A stretch of 64,000 nucleotides of DNA from Pseudomonas segetis (GCF_900188155.1 NZ_FZOG01000002.1:325845-389844); one strand, 5' to 3'; counted from the stretch's first letter, positions 38,550 to 47,610 are shown. A program made the numbers and translations. The notes: generated from the sequence alone by a model not told the origin.

Positions 38550-38862
38550 CTAGAACAGCCTCGAACCGGGGGTGAAAAGTTCAATATGGATTGTCGCGCT
38601 CTGTGCTTCGGGATGCCGGGGGTTGAACAGGTAGTTGACTGTGCTCGGTATGATCGCGCTCGGCACTGGTAGCAGTGCGCTGCACTCGTCAAGGAACTGG
38701 TTGCCTATTCCTCGGGTGAGCTCGGGGATCTGTCGACCAACCAACAGGTAGAGTGGGCATCTGGGCTTGCGATGCAGAGTCAGGCATCTCGATACGCAGT
38801 AGCAGCATGGTCGCTGGACATTCCTCAGGATCAATTCCCAGATGAGCAAGTACCTCGAGCCT
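38550..38862 (-). pseudogene. remnant of a RES-domain toxin gene (NAD+-targeting RES/Xre type)
   Basis: Two overlapping minus-strand frames together give a RES-domain C-terminal half. Frame one supplies LEVLAHLGIDPEECPATMLLLRIEMPD, then LPVGW near 38740. Frame two continues RGIGNQFLDECSALLPVPSA and the hallmark NYLFNPRHPEA, ending IHIELFTPGSRLF. The switch lies at about 38710-38717, so at least one frameshift is present. Upstream (38862-39060) the expected N-terminal third, with its catalytic Arg and Tyr, is not recognisable in any frame and no Xre/MbcA-like antitoxin gene is found. RES toxins deplete cellular NAD+. This copy should be inactive. Confidence 0.72.
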
Positions 38863-39239
38863 TGCTCCCGACGGGCTGGCCGCGCTCAATCGTGCACGGT
38901 AAGCCCAATACCCGTGATCGCGTAGGACTTCGGCAAGCATGACGGCTTGAGGTACGCCTTTGTTGCGCTGGTCTACTGGCCGGCCTGGCATGCTTATGTG
39001 ACAAATCGCTGGAGCTTCATCCATGCGGACCTATTGCTGGTCAGCTGCGATTCGTCGCGAGATGCGGGCCCACAGCCGGTACCGCTGCCGTTCGCTGCAC
39101 TACAGCAAAGCAGAAGACGGCTCGAGGGTGACTCAAGCGACTTCAGCACTTTGCCGGTTACATTTTTTAACCCCTCCTCCTTTCCCACCGCGCCAGCTTG
39201 TGTAGGATGAACAGATGTTCGCCGCCCAAGGTCATCACC
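38863..39239. other. degenerate sequence between the RES remnant and the next gene
   Basis: About 375 bp with no supported intact gene. It should contain the decayed 5' part of the RES gene (a frame with YRLWARIS followed by stops near 39080 is a weak candidate) and the promoter of the small membrane protein at 39240. Confidence 0.4.
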
Positions 39240-39704
39240 ATGTTATTCGGTGCAATCCTGATTCTCAGCTGGTTTATCCTGCTGATTCGCTACCCGAGCA
39301 AAGCCCTGCCCGTGACGCTGGTTGCCGTTGTCGGCTTGTTTATTGTCGCCTCGATCGTGATCTGGCAAGAAAACCGTGAGAAAAGTCACCTGGCAGAACT
39401 GGAAATGCGCTTTACCTACGACCCGCAGAATTGCCCGGCAGACCAGCCACTGGCATTGAGCCTGAAAAACGCCAGCCCCAAGCCCTTGCTCGACCTGCAA
39501 TGGCAAATGGCAGCCTTCCGTCCTGGGGACAGTGTCAACCTGGTGGAAAACAACTATGACTCGCCCCGCTACACCGGCCCCGGCGATTTGCTGCCTGGTT
39601 CGACCTGGGAAAGCTGCCTGCCTTTACCTCCGCTGCGCAGCGGATATCGGGCCAGCAGCCTTGAGTTTCGGGCGCAGCGCATACAAGGCAGCTTTGCCGA
39701 CTGA
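39240..39704 (+). CDS. small membrane-anchored protein of unknown function
   Basis: 154 residues. Two N-terminal hydrophobic helices (LFGAILILSWFILLI and LPVTLVAVVGLFIVASIVI) precede a soluble domain of about 105 residues that looks like a beta-sandwich (FTYDPQNCPADQPLALSLKNASPKPLLDLQWQM). ATG 39240 has AAGG 8 bp upstream and places the helix at the N-terminus. Not recognised beyond a conserved Pseudomonas protein that databases sometimes label a transporter; nothing in the sequence supports transport. Confidence 0.7.
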   Translation: MLFGAILILSWFILLIRYPSKALPVTLVAVVGLFIVASIVIWQENREKSHLAELEMRFTYDPQNCPADQPLALSLKNASPKPLLDLQWQMAAFRPGDSVNLVENNYDSPRYTGPGDLLPGSTWESCLPLPPLRSGYRASSLEFRAQRIQGSFAD

Positions 39705-39794
39705 CTGGACGGGCATGACAGGATATTCACGCTAGGTTTGCGAACCGCCATTGGCTTATTCTGAACCCATTCCAATTCAGCTCAGGATAACGCT

Positions 39795-40628
39795 ATGACG
39801 ACCCAGTTCACTGCATTGATCACTGGATGCTCCAGCGGTATTGGTCGCGCCCTGGCCGAGGTGTTCCAGGCCGCCGGATATAAGGTCTGGGCCACGGCCC
39901 GGAAGGAGTCTGACCTGGCGGCCCTCAGTGCTGCCGGGTTCAATGCGGTACAGCTCGACGTCAACGATGCATCCGCCGTTGAGCAGCTGGGCGCCCGTCT
40001 TGCCGAAGAGATTGGCGGCCTTGATGTACTGATCAATAATGCCGGCTATGGCGCCATGGGCCCGCTATTGGACGGCGGGGTTGAAGGCATGCGCAAGCAA
40101 TTCGAGACCAACGTCTTTGCCCTCGTCGGCATTACCCGCGCCCTGTTCCCCTTGCTGCGCCGCAATAAAGGCCTGGTGGTCAATATCGGCAGTGTTTCAG
40201 GGGTGCTTGTAACGCCCTTTGCCGGCGCCTATTGCGCCTCAAAAGCCGCGGTGCATGCGCTGACCGATGCGCTGCGCCTGGAGCTTGCGCCCTTCTCAAT
40301 TGATGTGATGGAGGTTCAGCCGGGCGCGATTGCATCAAGTTTCGGCAGCAATGCCAGCCAGCAGGCAGAGCAGTTAATCGACGAAAAATCACCTTGGTGG
40401 CCCCTCCGCGAGGGTATTCGCGCCCGAGCCAATGCATCGCAAGACAACCCGACCCCCGCCCTGCACTTTGCGCGCAACCTGCTGGCAGCCGTGCAACGCG
40501 ACAAGCGTCCTCGGCTTATCCGCCTGGGCAACGGCAGCCATATGCTGCCGCTGCTGGCCAACCTACTGCCCAAGGCACTGCTCGAAAAAGGGCTGATGAA
40601 ACGCTTTGGCCTCAACCGGACCCTCTGA
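39795..40628 (+). CDS. short-chain dehydrogenase/reductase (SDR)
   Basis: 277 residues. Classical SDR motifs: cofactor loop TGCSSGIG near residue 10, NNAGYG, the catalytic Ser in NIGSVSG and YCASKAA (Tyr and Lys). The segment VQPGAIASSFG fits the subfamily acting on hydrophobic alcohols or ketones. The basic residue in ATARKE after beta-strand 2 suggests NADP(H). Its stop overlaps the next gene (TGATG), so the two are coupled. Substrate unknown. Confidence 0.88.
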   Translation: MTTQFTALITGCSSGIGRALAEVFQAAGYKVWATARKESDLAALSAAGFNAVQLDVNDASAVEQLGARLAEEIGGLDVLINNAGYGAMGPLLDGGVEGMRKQFETNVFALVGITRALFPLLRRNKGLVVNIGSVSGVLVTPFAGAYCASKAAVHALTDALRLELAPFSIDVMEVQPGAIASSFGSNASQQAEQLIDEKSPWWPLREGIRARANASQDNPTPALHFARNLLAAVQRDKRPRLIRLGNGSHMLPLLANLLPKALLEKGLMKRFGLNRTL

Positions 40629-41002
40629 TGAAGCAACCCAGATTGCATTACTACGCATTCGGCGCGGTTGTGGCTGTGGCCGTACTCAACCTGATGGTGC
40701 GCGCCTGGGTAAAACTCGGTGGCTTGCCCGCCACCTTGCTGGTCGCCGTGGCTGTCGGCCTTGCCGTGCGCGGAGTATTTCAGTGGCGCAACCAACGGTT
40801 TCCCGAACGCCGGGAACGCTGGGTGATGGTCGCTATCTATGCGGCGGTGCTTGGAGTCTTGTACCTGGGTCTGCTCGCCATGATGTACCTCAAGGATGAG
40901 CCCGGCAGGGCTGGCCACATCCTGTTCTGGCTGCATTACCTGTGCTACCCGGTACTGCTCGCAGTGTGCCTGATTCCCCGCCAAAGCGCTCACCCGCAGT
41001 AG
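40628..41002 (+). CDS. small polytopic membrane protein of unknown function
   Basis: 124 residues with four hydrophobic segments (YYAFGAVVAVAVLNLMV; LPATLLVAVAVGLAV; WVMVAIYAAVLGVLYLGLLAMM; LFWLHYLCYPVLLAVCLI). The ATG overlaps the SDR stop codon, and the longer open frame upstream is only the SDR gene read in another frame. Not assigned to a known function; probably cotranscribed with the SDR. Confidence 0.75.
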   Translation: MKQPRLHYYAFGAVVAVAVLNLMVRAWVKLGGLPATLLVAVAVGLAVRGVFQWRNQRFPERRERWVMVAIYAAVLGVLYLGLLAMMYLKDEPGRAGHILFWLHYLCYPVLLAVCLIPRQSAHPQ

Positions 41003-41016
41003 CCTGAAGCATTCAC

Positions 41017-41043
41017 CCAAGCACCTGCATTGCAGGCGCTTGG
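41017..41043. terminator. bidirectional hairpin between the small membrane protein and EamA genes
   Basis: CCAAGC-a-CCTGCA...TGCAGG-c-GCTTGG, an almost complete dyad with one mismatch, located between convergent stop codons. Confidence 0.65.
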
Positions 41044-41055
41044 CAACACGCAGAG

Positions 41056-41955
41056 CTAGCGCGCAACGACCACTGCTGCTGCGGGCGCCTTGGGCTTGCG
41101 AAACACCAGGATATTGCCCAGCATCACCAACACCAGGCCCAATAGCGCAGGTGCGGTCCATTGGTAGCCCTCGGCAAATACCGAGATATTCAATGCCACC
41201 ACCGGGAACAACACAGTGCAATAAGCTGCCCGCTCCGGGCCCATGCGTCCAACCAGGGTCAGGTAAGCGGTAAAGCCGATAACCGAGCCCGGGATCGCCA
41301 GATACAACAAGGTGCCGATATAGCGGCTATTGGCCTCAAAGGTAAACGGCGTGCCTGTAACCAGGCAGATCACCAGCAACATCAAGGCGCCATAAAGCAT
41401 GCCCCAGGCGTTGGTCGTAAGCGGTTTGAGGCCCGCTTTTTGTTGCAAGCTCGAGAGCATGTTGCCTGCGGAGAAGCACAGCGTACCGATAACTGCCAGG
41501 CCAATACCCAGCAACGTCTCGGGGCTTGCCTCATGCCCTGCCAGCTCGGGCCAGAACAACAAGCCCAGGCCGCACAACCCCAGCGCACCGCCGGCCAATA
41601 CGTTGGCTGCAATTCGCTGCTTGAAGAACAGCCTGGCATTAAGCGCATTCCACAGCGTGGCGGTTGAAAATATAACCGCGACCAGGCCACTGGGAATCCA
41701 CTGGCTGGCCGTGTAGAAACACATGAAGTTGATACAGAACAGACAGAGCCCCTGTACCAGGCATATCATTTGTCCGCGCCGATCCATTTTCTGCAAGCGC
41801 CCGCTGAGCAGCAGGATCGCAAACAGCACCGCAGCCGCCAGGCCAAATCGATAGGCAATAGAGAGGGGAATAGCCACCACGCCCAATTGCAATTTCAAGG
41901 CGATCCAGGTGGTGCCCCAGATCAGTACGGTCATCAAATACAACGACAGGTTCAT
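41056..41955 (-). CDS. EamA/DMT family exporter
   Basis: 299 residues with ten predicted transmembrane helices in two EamA repeats (LYLMTVLIWGTTWIALK at the N-terminus; second repeat from about residue 150 with GTLCFSAGNMLSSLQQKA). The DMT superfamily mostly exports amino acids and metabolites. The start at 41955 has GGGAG 8 bp upstream; the longer frame crosses the divergent promoter region. An AraC regulator lies divergently and likely controls it. Confidence 0.87.
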   Translation of the reverse strand: MNLSLYLMTVLIWGTTWIALKLQLGVVAIPLSIAYRFGLAAAVLFAILLLSGRLQKMDRRGQMICLVQGLCLFCINFMCFYTASQWIPSGLVAVIFSTATLWNALNARLFFKQRIAANVLAGGALGLCGLGLLFWPELAGHEASPETLLGIGLAVIGTLCFSAGNMLSSLQQKAGLKPLTTNAWGMLYGALMLLVICLVTGTPFTFEANSRYIGTLLYLAIPGSVIGFTAYLTLVGRMGPERAAYCTVLFPVVALNISVFAEGYQWTAPALLGLVLVMLGNILVFRKPKAPAAAVVVAR

Positions 41956-42010
41956 CGCACAACTCCCAGTAGATAAAGCGAGTCTGCGCCTGCCGCTACC
42001 GGCGTGCTTG

Positions 42011-42087
42011 CACAAAATTGCGCTTTTCACTGCATGGCGCCCACGCGCCGGCCCCGCGCGACTTACACAATCTTGCGCTTTTTTCAC
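42011..42087. promoter_or_regulatory. pair of direct repeats, likely operator of the AraC-type regulator
   Basis: CACAAAATTGCGCTTTTCAC (42011-42030) and CACAATCTTGCGCTTTTTTC (42066-42085, followed by AC) share CACAA-nn-TTGCGCTTTT and lie 55 bp apart, about five helical turns, between the divergent EamA and AraC genes. AraC proteins bind such direct half-site pairs. Confidence 0.65.
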
Positions 42088-42148
42088 GCCGGGGGCTGGC
42101 AGCAGCCCCACGGCGGAGTAGCATGTTCGGGCTAGAGGACAGGTATGT

Positions 42149-43024
42149 ATGGCGCAACTCGAAGAAAGCCAGGTATTCCAAGCAATGGGCCAATCGCCCA
42201 ACGCACGCTTGCACCACAGTGCCGAGCTAGGCGACGGCCTGGCCGCTGCATTGTGGAGCAACAGCCATGATGTACGCGACTACGAAGCGCCGACCCATCA
42301 CACCTTGTCGTGCTATCTGGCGGGCGGCACCGGCACATTTCGCCGCGAGCGACCCGACAACAAGGGCGCGCCCGGCAAACTCTGCGTAATGCCAGCCGGG
42401 CATCACTCAAAGTGGATCATCAACGGTGAAATCAACCTGGCCCACCTGTATATCAGCGAGGAACACTTTGCCTTGGCGGCTGTGCGCTTGCTCGACCGCG
42501 AGCCGCGCGAGTTGCAATTGCGCGAAGGCACCTTTCTTGATGACGCCGAGCAAGCCCAGCGCTTTCGCCAGCTCAGCCTGATGAACTGGCATGAACCCGG
42601 CGAGCACCTGCTGATCAACAGCATCGCTCACCAACTGCTCGACCACGCCCTGCTCTCGCAGGTGGGCAAGCGTGATGGCCTGAAAGTCAGTGGCGGTCTG
42701 GCGCCAGCCCAGCGTAGGCGATTACGTGAGTTTATCGACAGTCACCTCGACCAACCGCTGAGCCTTGGCCAGTTGGCGGGTATGTGCGCACTGTCGGAGT
42801 ACCACTTCGCTCGCATGTTTACCCAGAGTTTTGGTTTGCCGCCGCACCGTTATGTGCTCAAGCAGCGCCTGCACCTGGCCTCGCAGCTACTGCGCAACGG
42901 CCAAGGCTCACTGGTTGAGATCGCCCTGGCCTGTGGCTTTGCCAGCGCCAGTCACTTCAGCAACCGTTTCCGCCAGGCATATCACGCAACGCCCAGCCAG
43001 TACCGCGCCGTGTTTGCAAGCTAA
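42149..43024 (+). CDS. AraC family transcriptional regulator
   Basis: 291 residues. A cupin-like N-terminal sensing domain (residues 20-150) is followed by a C-terminal double HTH (LRRLREFIDSHLDQPLSLGQLAGMCALSEYHFARMF; LVEIALACGFASASHFSNRFRQAYHATPSQYR), complete in both helices. It is divergent from the EamA exporter, with a 193-bp region between starts that has a clear pair of direct repeats. The inducer is unknown. Confidence 0.9.
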   Translation: MAQLEESQVFQAMGQSPNARLHHSAELGDGLAAALWSNSHDVRDYEAPTHHTLSCYLAGGTGTFRRERPDNKGAPGKLCVMPAGHHSKWIINGEINLAHLYISEEHFALAAVRLLDREPRELQLREGTFLDDAEQAQRFRQLSLMNWHEPGEHLLINSIAHQLLDHALLSQVGKRDGLKVSGGLAPAQRRRLREFIDSHLDQPLSLGQLAGMCALSEYHFARMFTQSFGLPPHRYVLKQRLHLASQLLRNGQGSLVEIALACGFASASHFSNRFRQAYHATPSQYRAVFAS

Positions 43025-43173
43025 TCGGCCAGTGCATCACCCCGGTCGGTGACGACGCAGGCAATCAAAATATTTGCCCCAACGGTCTGCATCAGGCCGC
43101 TTAACTGTGCAAGAATCATCGGCTTTGCTTAATTTCACGGCGCAGCGATGACCCACCCAGCAGACCTCCAACG

Positions 43174-45807
43174 ATGGCCCTGAATATCCTGCAGTTGAGT
43201 CAGGATAACTGGCGCTCTACATTCGATGCCGGGCATTTTCGCCGGGGGCTTGGCTACGCCGAAGAAACACGCAGCACCCTCCTTAACCTGACGGACAACA
43301 ATCTGCTTGCCAGTTGCAAAGGCTCGTCGGGGCAAATCTACCAGCAGCGCATCAAGCTGTTCCCAACCGCGCACGGCTGGAGCATTAATGGTCACTGCAG
43401 TTGCCCGGTGGGCTATAACTGCAAGCATGTAGCCGCAGCCCTGCTAACCCTTGAGCGCCAACAAAAGTCTGCCGTGGATCACAGCGCCCTGATAACACCC
43501 AGCCAGAAAGTCGCCGAACAGCGCCTCGAAGGCATCATGCCGAAACCCATATTGAGCCTGGGCAGTCACGCGCGGGTGCATTTTGACGCTCGCAAAGGCC
43601 GTATGCAGGAGCAAACGCAACACCGTGCCGCACTTGCATTCGACTACCAAGGGCACCTGGCCTACGGTCGCCAGGGCAAGGATTTGTTGATCCGCCAACA
43701 ACCCGACCTGAACCTGCGCGTCATCCGTGACGCCAGTGCGGAAAGCCTGCTGCGCAAGCGCTTGACCGACATGGGCCTGAGTATTGCCCTGCGCCAGAGC
43801 GAAGCCTTGGGCGAACACCCGGGTGAGCACTTTGAATTGCCCAATGAAGCCACCTGGCTGCGCTTTGTCGATAACCACCTGCCCACGCTACGCGCCGAAG
43901 GCTGGAAAATCGAGATGCAACCCGGTTTTCACTACAATCTGGCGCAGATTGACCACTGGTACGCCGACATTGAAGAGTCGGCCGAACATGACTGGTTCGA
44001 CCTTGAATTGGGCATCACCATCGAGGGTCAACGCGTCAGCCTGTTACCTGTGTTGCTCCAGGCCATCCGCCGCACGCCCTGGTTGCTCAATGGCGAAGCC
44101 GTAGCCCAGCGCCAGGACGAAGAGATGCTGCTGGTCAGCCTGACGCAAACCGATCAGCGCGTGGCCTTGCCCTTTGCCCGCCTCAAGCCAATGCTTGCCA
44201 CGCTTGGCGAGCTGTTCTTCCGCGAACCTGGCGAGGTCAACAACAAGATTCGCCTGCCACGGGCTGATGCACCGCGCCTGAACCGCCTAGGCGACGGCCC
44301 ACCGCTTGAATGGAACGGCGGCGAGCCCATACGCAGCTTCGCCCATCGCCTGCAGGCCTTGCCGGAGTTCAAGGCCAAGGTCCCCCGGGACCTCAACGCA
44401 AAGTTGCGCCCCTATCAAGTTCAGGGGCTGGCGTGGATGCAAGCCTTGAGCGAGCTGGAAATGGGCGGGCTGCTGGCAGACGACATGGGCTTGGGGAAAA
44501 CCCTGCAAACCCTTGCTCACATTCTCGGCGAAAAACAAGCAGGTCGCTTGCAGCAGCCAGCCTTGATCGTGATGCCAACCAGCCTGATACCCAATTGGCA
44601 GGATGAAGCCGCACGCTTTGCCCCGAGCTTGCGTGTGCTTGCACTGCATGGCAGCAAACGCCGCAGCCTGTTCAAGCTGATTGATCAGCACGACGTGGTG
44701 TTGACCACCTATGCGCTCTTGCCCAGGGACTTGAAAGCCTTGAGCGCGCACAACTATCGCCTGATGATTCTTGATGAGGCACAGAACATCAAGAACCCTC
44801 GCAGCAAGACCGCCATCGCCGCCGGACAGATTCGTGCACGCCAACGCCTGTGCCTGACCGGAACGCCGCTTGAGAATCACTTGGGCGAGTTATGGTCACT
44901 GTTCAACTTCCTGATGCCCGACTGGCTCGGTGACGCCAAAAGCTTCAGCCGCGACTACCGCACGCCAATCGAAAAACAAGGCAACGAGCAACGCCTGGCG
45001 CACCTACACGGCCGGATCAAACCCTTTGTCCTGCGCCGTAAAAAACAGGATGTGACCCGTGAGTTACCACCCAAGACCGAAATGACCTACTGGGTCGACC
45101 TGAGCGCGGCGCAACGTGATCGTTATGAAGCCTTGCGCCTGGCCATGGATAAAAAGGTGCGTGCCGAAATCAGCCGCCAGGGCTTGGCCCGCAGCCAGAT
45201 CGTCATCCTTGAGGCCCTGCTGCGCTTGCGCCAGGCCTGCTGCGACCTGCGTTTGCTCGACGAGAGCGACCCATCATTGAAAAGCAGTGATTCAGGCAAA
45301 CTCAGTGCGCTGCTCAGCATGCTCGAGCAATTGTTCGCCGAGGGTCGCAAGGTGCTGCTGTTTTCGCAGTTCACCTCGATGCTGGCCTTGATCGAAACCG
45401 AGCTGATCGCACGCAATATCAGCTACGTAAAACTAACTGGCAGCACCCAGGACCGGCGCACCCCGGTCGAGCAGTTCCAGGCTGGCGATCACTCGATCTT
45501 CCTGATCAGCCTCAAGGCCGGAGGCGCAGGCTTGAACCTGACTGCCGCCGACACTGTGATTCACTTCGACCCATGGTGGAATCCGGCAAGCGAAGCGCAA
45601 GCCAGTGATCGCGCCTATCGCATTGGCCAGGACAAACCCGTGTTTGTATACAAGATGATCACCCGTGGCAGCGTCGAGGAAAAAATCCAGCACCTGCAAC
45701 AGGCCAAGGCCAACCTCGCCCGTGGTGTTCTCGACGGTGGCAGCCAGGCCAAGTGGCAACTCACTGAAGAAGACCTGCAGGCATTGCTTGAGCCGTTGGC
45801 GCCCTGA
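43174..45807 (+). CDS. SNF2-family DEAD/DEAH helicase with SWIM zinc finger
   Basis: 877 residues. The N-terminal SWIM zinc finger (CSCPVGYNCKHVAAALL, CxCx(n)CxH) is followed by a linker domain and a full SNF2 motor: Walker A DDMGLGKT, DEAQ box LILDEAQNIKN (motif II), LTGTPLENHLGELWSL, FSQFTSMLALIE, GGAGLNLTAADTVIHFDPWWNP and DRAYRIGQ. Bacterial proteins of this type are related to RapA and Swi2/Snf2 translocases but their targets are largely unknown. It stands alone, with no methylase or nuclease partner. Confidence 0.87.
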   Translation: MALNILQLSQDNWRSTFDAGHFRRGLGYAEETRSTLLNLTDNNLLASCKGSSGQIYQQRIKLFPTAHGWSINGHCSCPVGYNCKHVAAALLTLERQQKSAVDHSALITPSQKVAEQRLEGIMPKPILSLGSHARVHFDARKGRMQEQTQHRAALAFDYQGHLAYGRQGKDLLIRQQPDLNLRVIRDASAESLLRKRLTDMGLSIALRQSEALGEHPGEHFELPNEATWLRFVDNHLPTLRAEGWKIEMQPGFHYNLAQIDHWYADIEESAEHDWFDLELGITIEGQRVSLLPVLLQAIRRTPWLLNGEAVAQRQDEEMLLVSLTQTDQRVALPFARLKPMLATLGELFFREPGEVNNKIRLPRADAPRLNRLGDGPPLEWNGGEPIRSFAHRLQALPEFKAKVPRDLNAKLRPYQVQGLAWMQALSELEMGGLLADDMGLGKTLQTLAHILGEKQAGRLQQPALIVMPTSLIPNWQDEAARFAPSLRVLALHGSKRRSLFKLIDQHDVVLTTYALLPRDLKALSAHNYRLMILDEAQNIKNPRSKTAIAAGQIRARQRLCLTGTPLENHLGELWSLFNFLMPDWLGDAKSFSRDYRTPIEKQGNEQRLAHLHGRIKPFVLRRKKQDVTRELPPKTEMTYWVDLSAAQRDRYEALRLAMDKKVRAEISRQGLARSQIVILEALLRLRQACCDLRLLDESDPSLKSSDSGKLSALLSMLEQLFAEGRKVLLFSQFTSMLALIETELIARNISYVKLTGSTQDRRTPVEQFQAGDHSIFLISLKAGGAGLNLTAADTVIHFDPWWNPASEAQASDRAYRIGQDKPVFVYKMITRGSVEEKIQHLQQAKANLARGVLDGGSQAKWQLTEEDLQALLEPLAP

Positions 45808-45819
45808 GCCGAGTAGCCC

Positions 45820-46290
45820 TTATTGACCGGTGTTTTTGCCAATGACCTCGCCGGTTGAGTCAATTGGCTTGCTCGAGGGAAACCTGTACGAGGCAAACCT
45901 GACCGCGACAACCGACAGGGCCAACAGGAAAATACCGGCACAGGAATATACCAGCCCAATATCCGGTGGCCGGTGGTGCGAAACATCACCAATGAGGTAA
46001 CGCGTCAGTGCAGTGATAGCCACATACAACAGAAAACGTATCGGCAAATGATTGGTCTTGAAGTAGATGCCGACCATCGCCCCCAATTCCAGGTAGATGA
46101 ACAGCAGCAGGATATCGTCAATGCTGGCCTGGCCTTTCTCGAGCATGGCCATGAACGCCATGACTGACGCCCATGCAGTGACTGCACCAATGGCGAACAG
46201 CCCCAGGTAATGGAAGCCTTCTACCAACAGGTTTCCCACCGAATTGGCACTTTTGTGCATTTGCTCGCGGCTGCGATCGACCCACTTCAT
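45820..46290 (-). CDS. PsiE-like phosphate-starvation-inducible membrane protein
   Basis: 156 residues with four hydrophobic helices (VEGFHYLGLFAIGAVTAWASVM; IDDILLLFIYLELGAMVGIYF; RFLLYVAITALTRYLIG; VYSCAGIFLLALSVVAVRF). LLFIYLELGAMVGIYFK and the ALTRYLI segment match the PsiE family. The family name comes from E. coli psiE; no clear Pho box was found here. ATG 46290 has AGGGG 8 bp upstream. Convergent with the SNF2 gene. Confidence 0.8.
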   Translation of the reverse strand: MKWVDRSREQMHKSANSVGNLLVEGFHYLGLFAIGAVTAWASVMAFMAMLEKGQASIDDILLLFIYLELGAMVGIYFKTNHLPIRFLLYVAITALTRYLIGDVSHHRPPDIGLVYSCAGIFLLALSVVAVRFASYRFPSSKPIDSTGEVIGKNTGQ

Positions 46291-46482
46291 CACGAATTCC
46301 CCTAAAAATGCTTAGCCACAGCGCCAGCAACGACAAAAGTATGCTGGATCGGTTTCTGATCGCAAGCAAAGCACAATCTGCCAGCCTGTAACACAACAAG
46401 ATGCAATTGCACTGGACAAACCTTGGCAAGGGGGTCTAACACTTGATGCACGGATTAAACCTTTACCAGACCAGGATTTAGC

Positions 46483-47472
46483 ATGACCACTATTCAATCC
46501 TTTACTCGCCGTGCGCTGCTAACACTGACTGTTGCGACCAGCACACTGTTGGCGGCCAGCACCAGTGCCGAGCCAGTTGCCAAGCAAAACAACCAGGTTC
46601 CCGGTTACTACCGCATGATGGTGGGTGACTTTGAAGTCACCGCACTCTATGACGGCTATGTCGATATCGGTACGCAACTGCTCAAGGGCGCCAGCGCCGA
46701 CGATATTCAAAGCTTGCTGGCCAAGATGTTCCTGGACTCAAGTAACGGCGTGCAAACAGCGGTAAACGCCTTTCTGATCAACACCGGAAACAACCTGGTG
46801 CTGGTCGATACCGGGGCCGCCAAGTGCTTTGGCCCTGCACTGGGCAACATCCAGGACAATCTCAAGGCAGCAGGCTACACACCAGAACAGGTCGATACCG
46901 TATTGCTGACCCACCTGCATCCTGACCATGCATGCGGCTTGCTGAGCGCCGATGGCAAAAGCGCTTATCCGAATGCGACCATATACATCCCCAAGGGCGA
47001 TGCCGACTATTGGCTGAGCAGCGCCGAACAAGCCAAGGCGCCAGAAGCCACTCGTGGCCGGTTCGCCATGAGCCAGAAGGCTGTCGCACCCTATGCAGCG
47101 GCCGACAAGATGCAGACCTTCAAGCCCGATAGCAAGCTACCCGAAGGCGTCGCTGTGGTACCTAGCAACGGCCATACGCCAGGCCACACATCCTATATGT
47201 TCAGCTCAAAAGGCCAGGACCTGCTGGTGTGGGGCGATATAGTGCACAGCCATTCGGTGCAATTCAGCCATCCGGAAGTGACAATCGAGTTCGATAGCGA
47301 CAGCGCCAAGGCCGTGCAAGCGCGTAAGAAGCTGTTTGCCGAAGCAGCCGAGGATAAACTCTGGGTCGCGGGCGCACACTTGCCTTTCCCGGGTATCGGA
47401 CATGTACGCAAGGAAGGTGACGCCTATGCATGGGTGCCAACCGAGTTTGGCCCGATTCGCAGTGATCGCTAG
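46483..47472 (+). CDS. exported MBL-fold metallo-hydrolase
   Basis: 329 residues. N-terminal signal sequence, RRALLTLTVATSTLLAASTSA, close to a twin-arginine pattern (TRRAL), then the metallo-beta-lactamase fold with the zinc motif THLHPDHACG (HxHxDH), GHTPGHTSYMF and GDIVHSH. Members of this subgroup include quorum-quenching lactonase-like and methyl-parathion-hydrolase-like enzymes; the substrate here is undetermined. Ends in a hairpin at 47532. Confidence 0.85.
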   Translation: MTTIQSFTRRALLTLTVATSTLLAASTSAEPVAKQNNQVPGYYRMMVGDFEVTALYDGYVDIGTQLLKGASADDIQSLLAKMFLDSSNGVQTAVNAFLINTGNNLVLVDTGAAKCFGPALGNIQDNLKAAGYTPEQVDTVLLTHLHPDHACGLLSADGKSAYPNATIYIPKGDADYWLSSAEQAKAPEATRGRFAMSQKAVAPYAAADKMQTFKPDSKLPEGVAVVPSNGHTPGHTSYMFSSKGQDLLVWGDIVHSHSVQFSHPEVTIEFDSDSAKAVQARKKLFAEAAEDKLWVAGAHLPFPGIGHVRKEGDAYAWVPTEFGPIRSDR

Positions 47473-47530
47473 CCAGGGCAAGCAATTCGCGGCGCTCTGA
47501 TGATTGGCGCACGGATTGCTGCTGTTCAAA

Positions 47531-47559
47531 TGCCTGCAAGTTCTTTATCCTTGCAGGCA
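47531..47559 (+). terminator. hairpin downstream of the MBL-fold gene
   Basis: TGCCTGCAAG-ttctttatc-CTTGCAGGCA, a perfect 10-bp stem about 60 bp beyond the stop codon and directly before the yebG LexA box; no T tract on the plus strand. Confidence 0.65.
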
Positions 47560-47575
47560 CTGTATGAATAACCAG
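47560..47575 (+). promoter_or_regulatory. LexA (SOS) box upstream of yebG
   Basis: CTGTATGAATAACCAG agrees with the consensus CTGTATATATATACAG at 12 of 16 positions, keeping both CTG and CAG ends. It lies 36 bp before the yebG start. Confidence 0.7.
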
Positions 47576-47610
47576 CTATATTAATCAGCGTGAAGGCGTA
47601 GAGGTGATGA

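Noticed and set aside
46294..46482. Pho box for the PsiE-like gene
   Set aside because: A CTGTAAC half-site exists near 46385 but the second half-site at 11 bp is missing.
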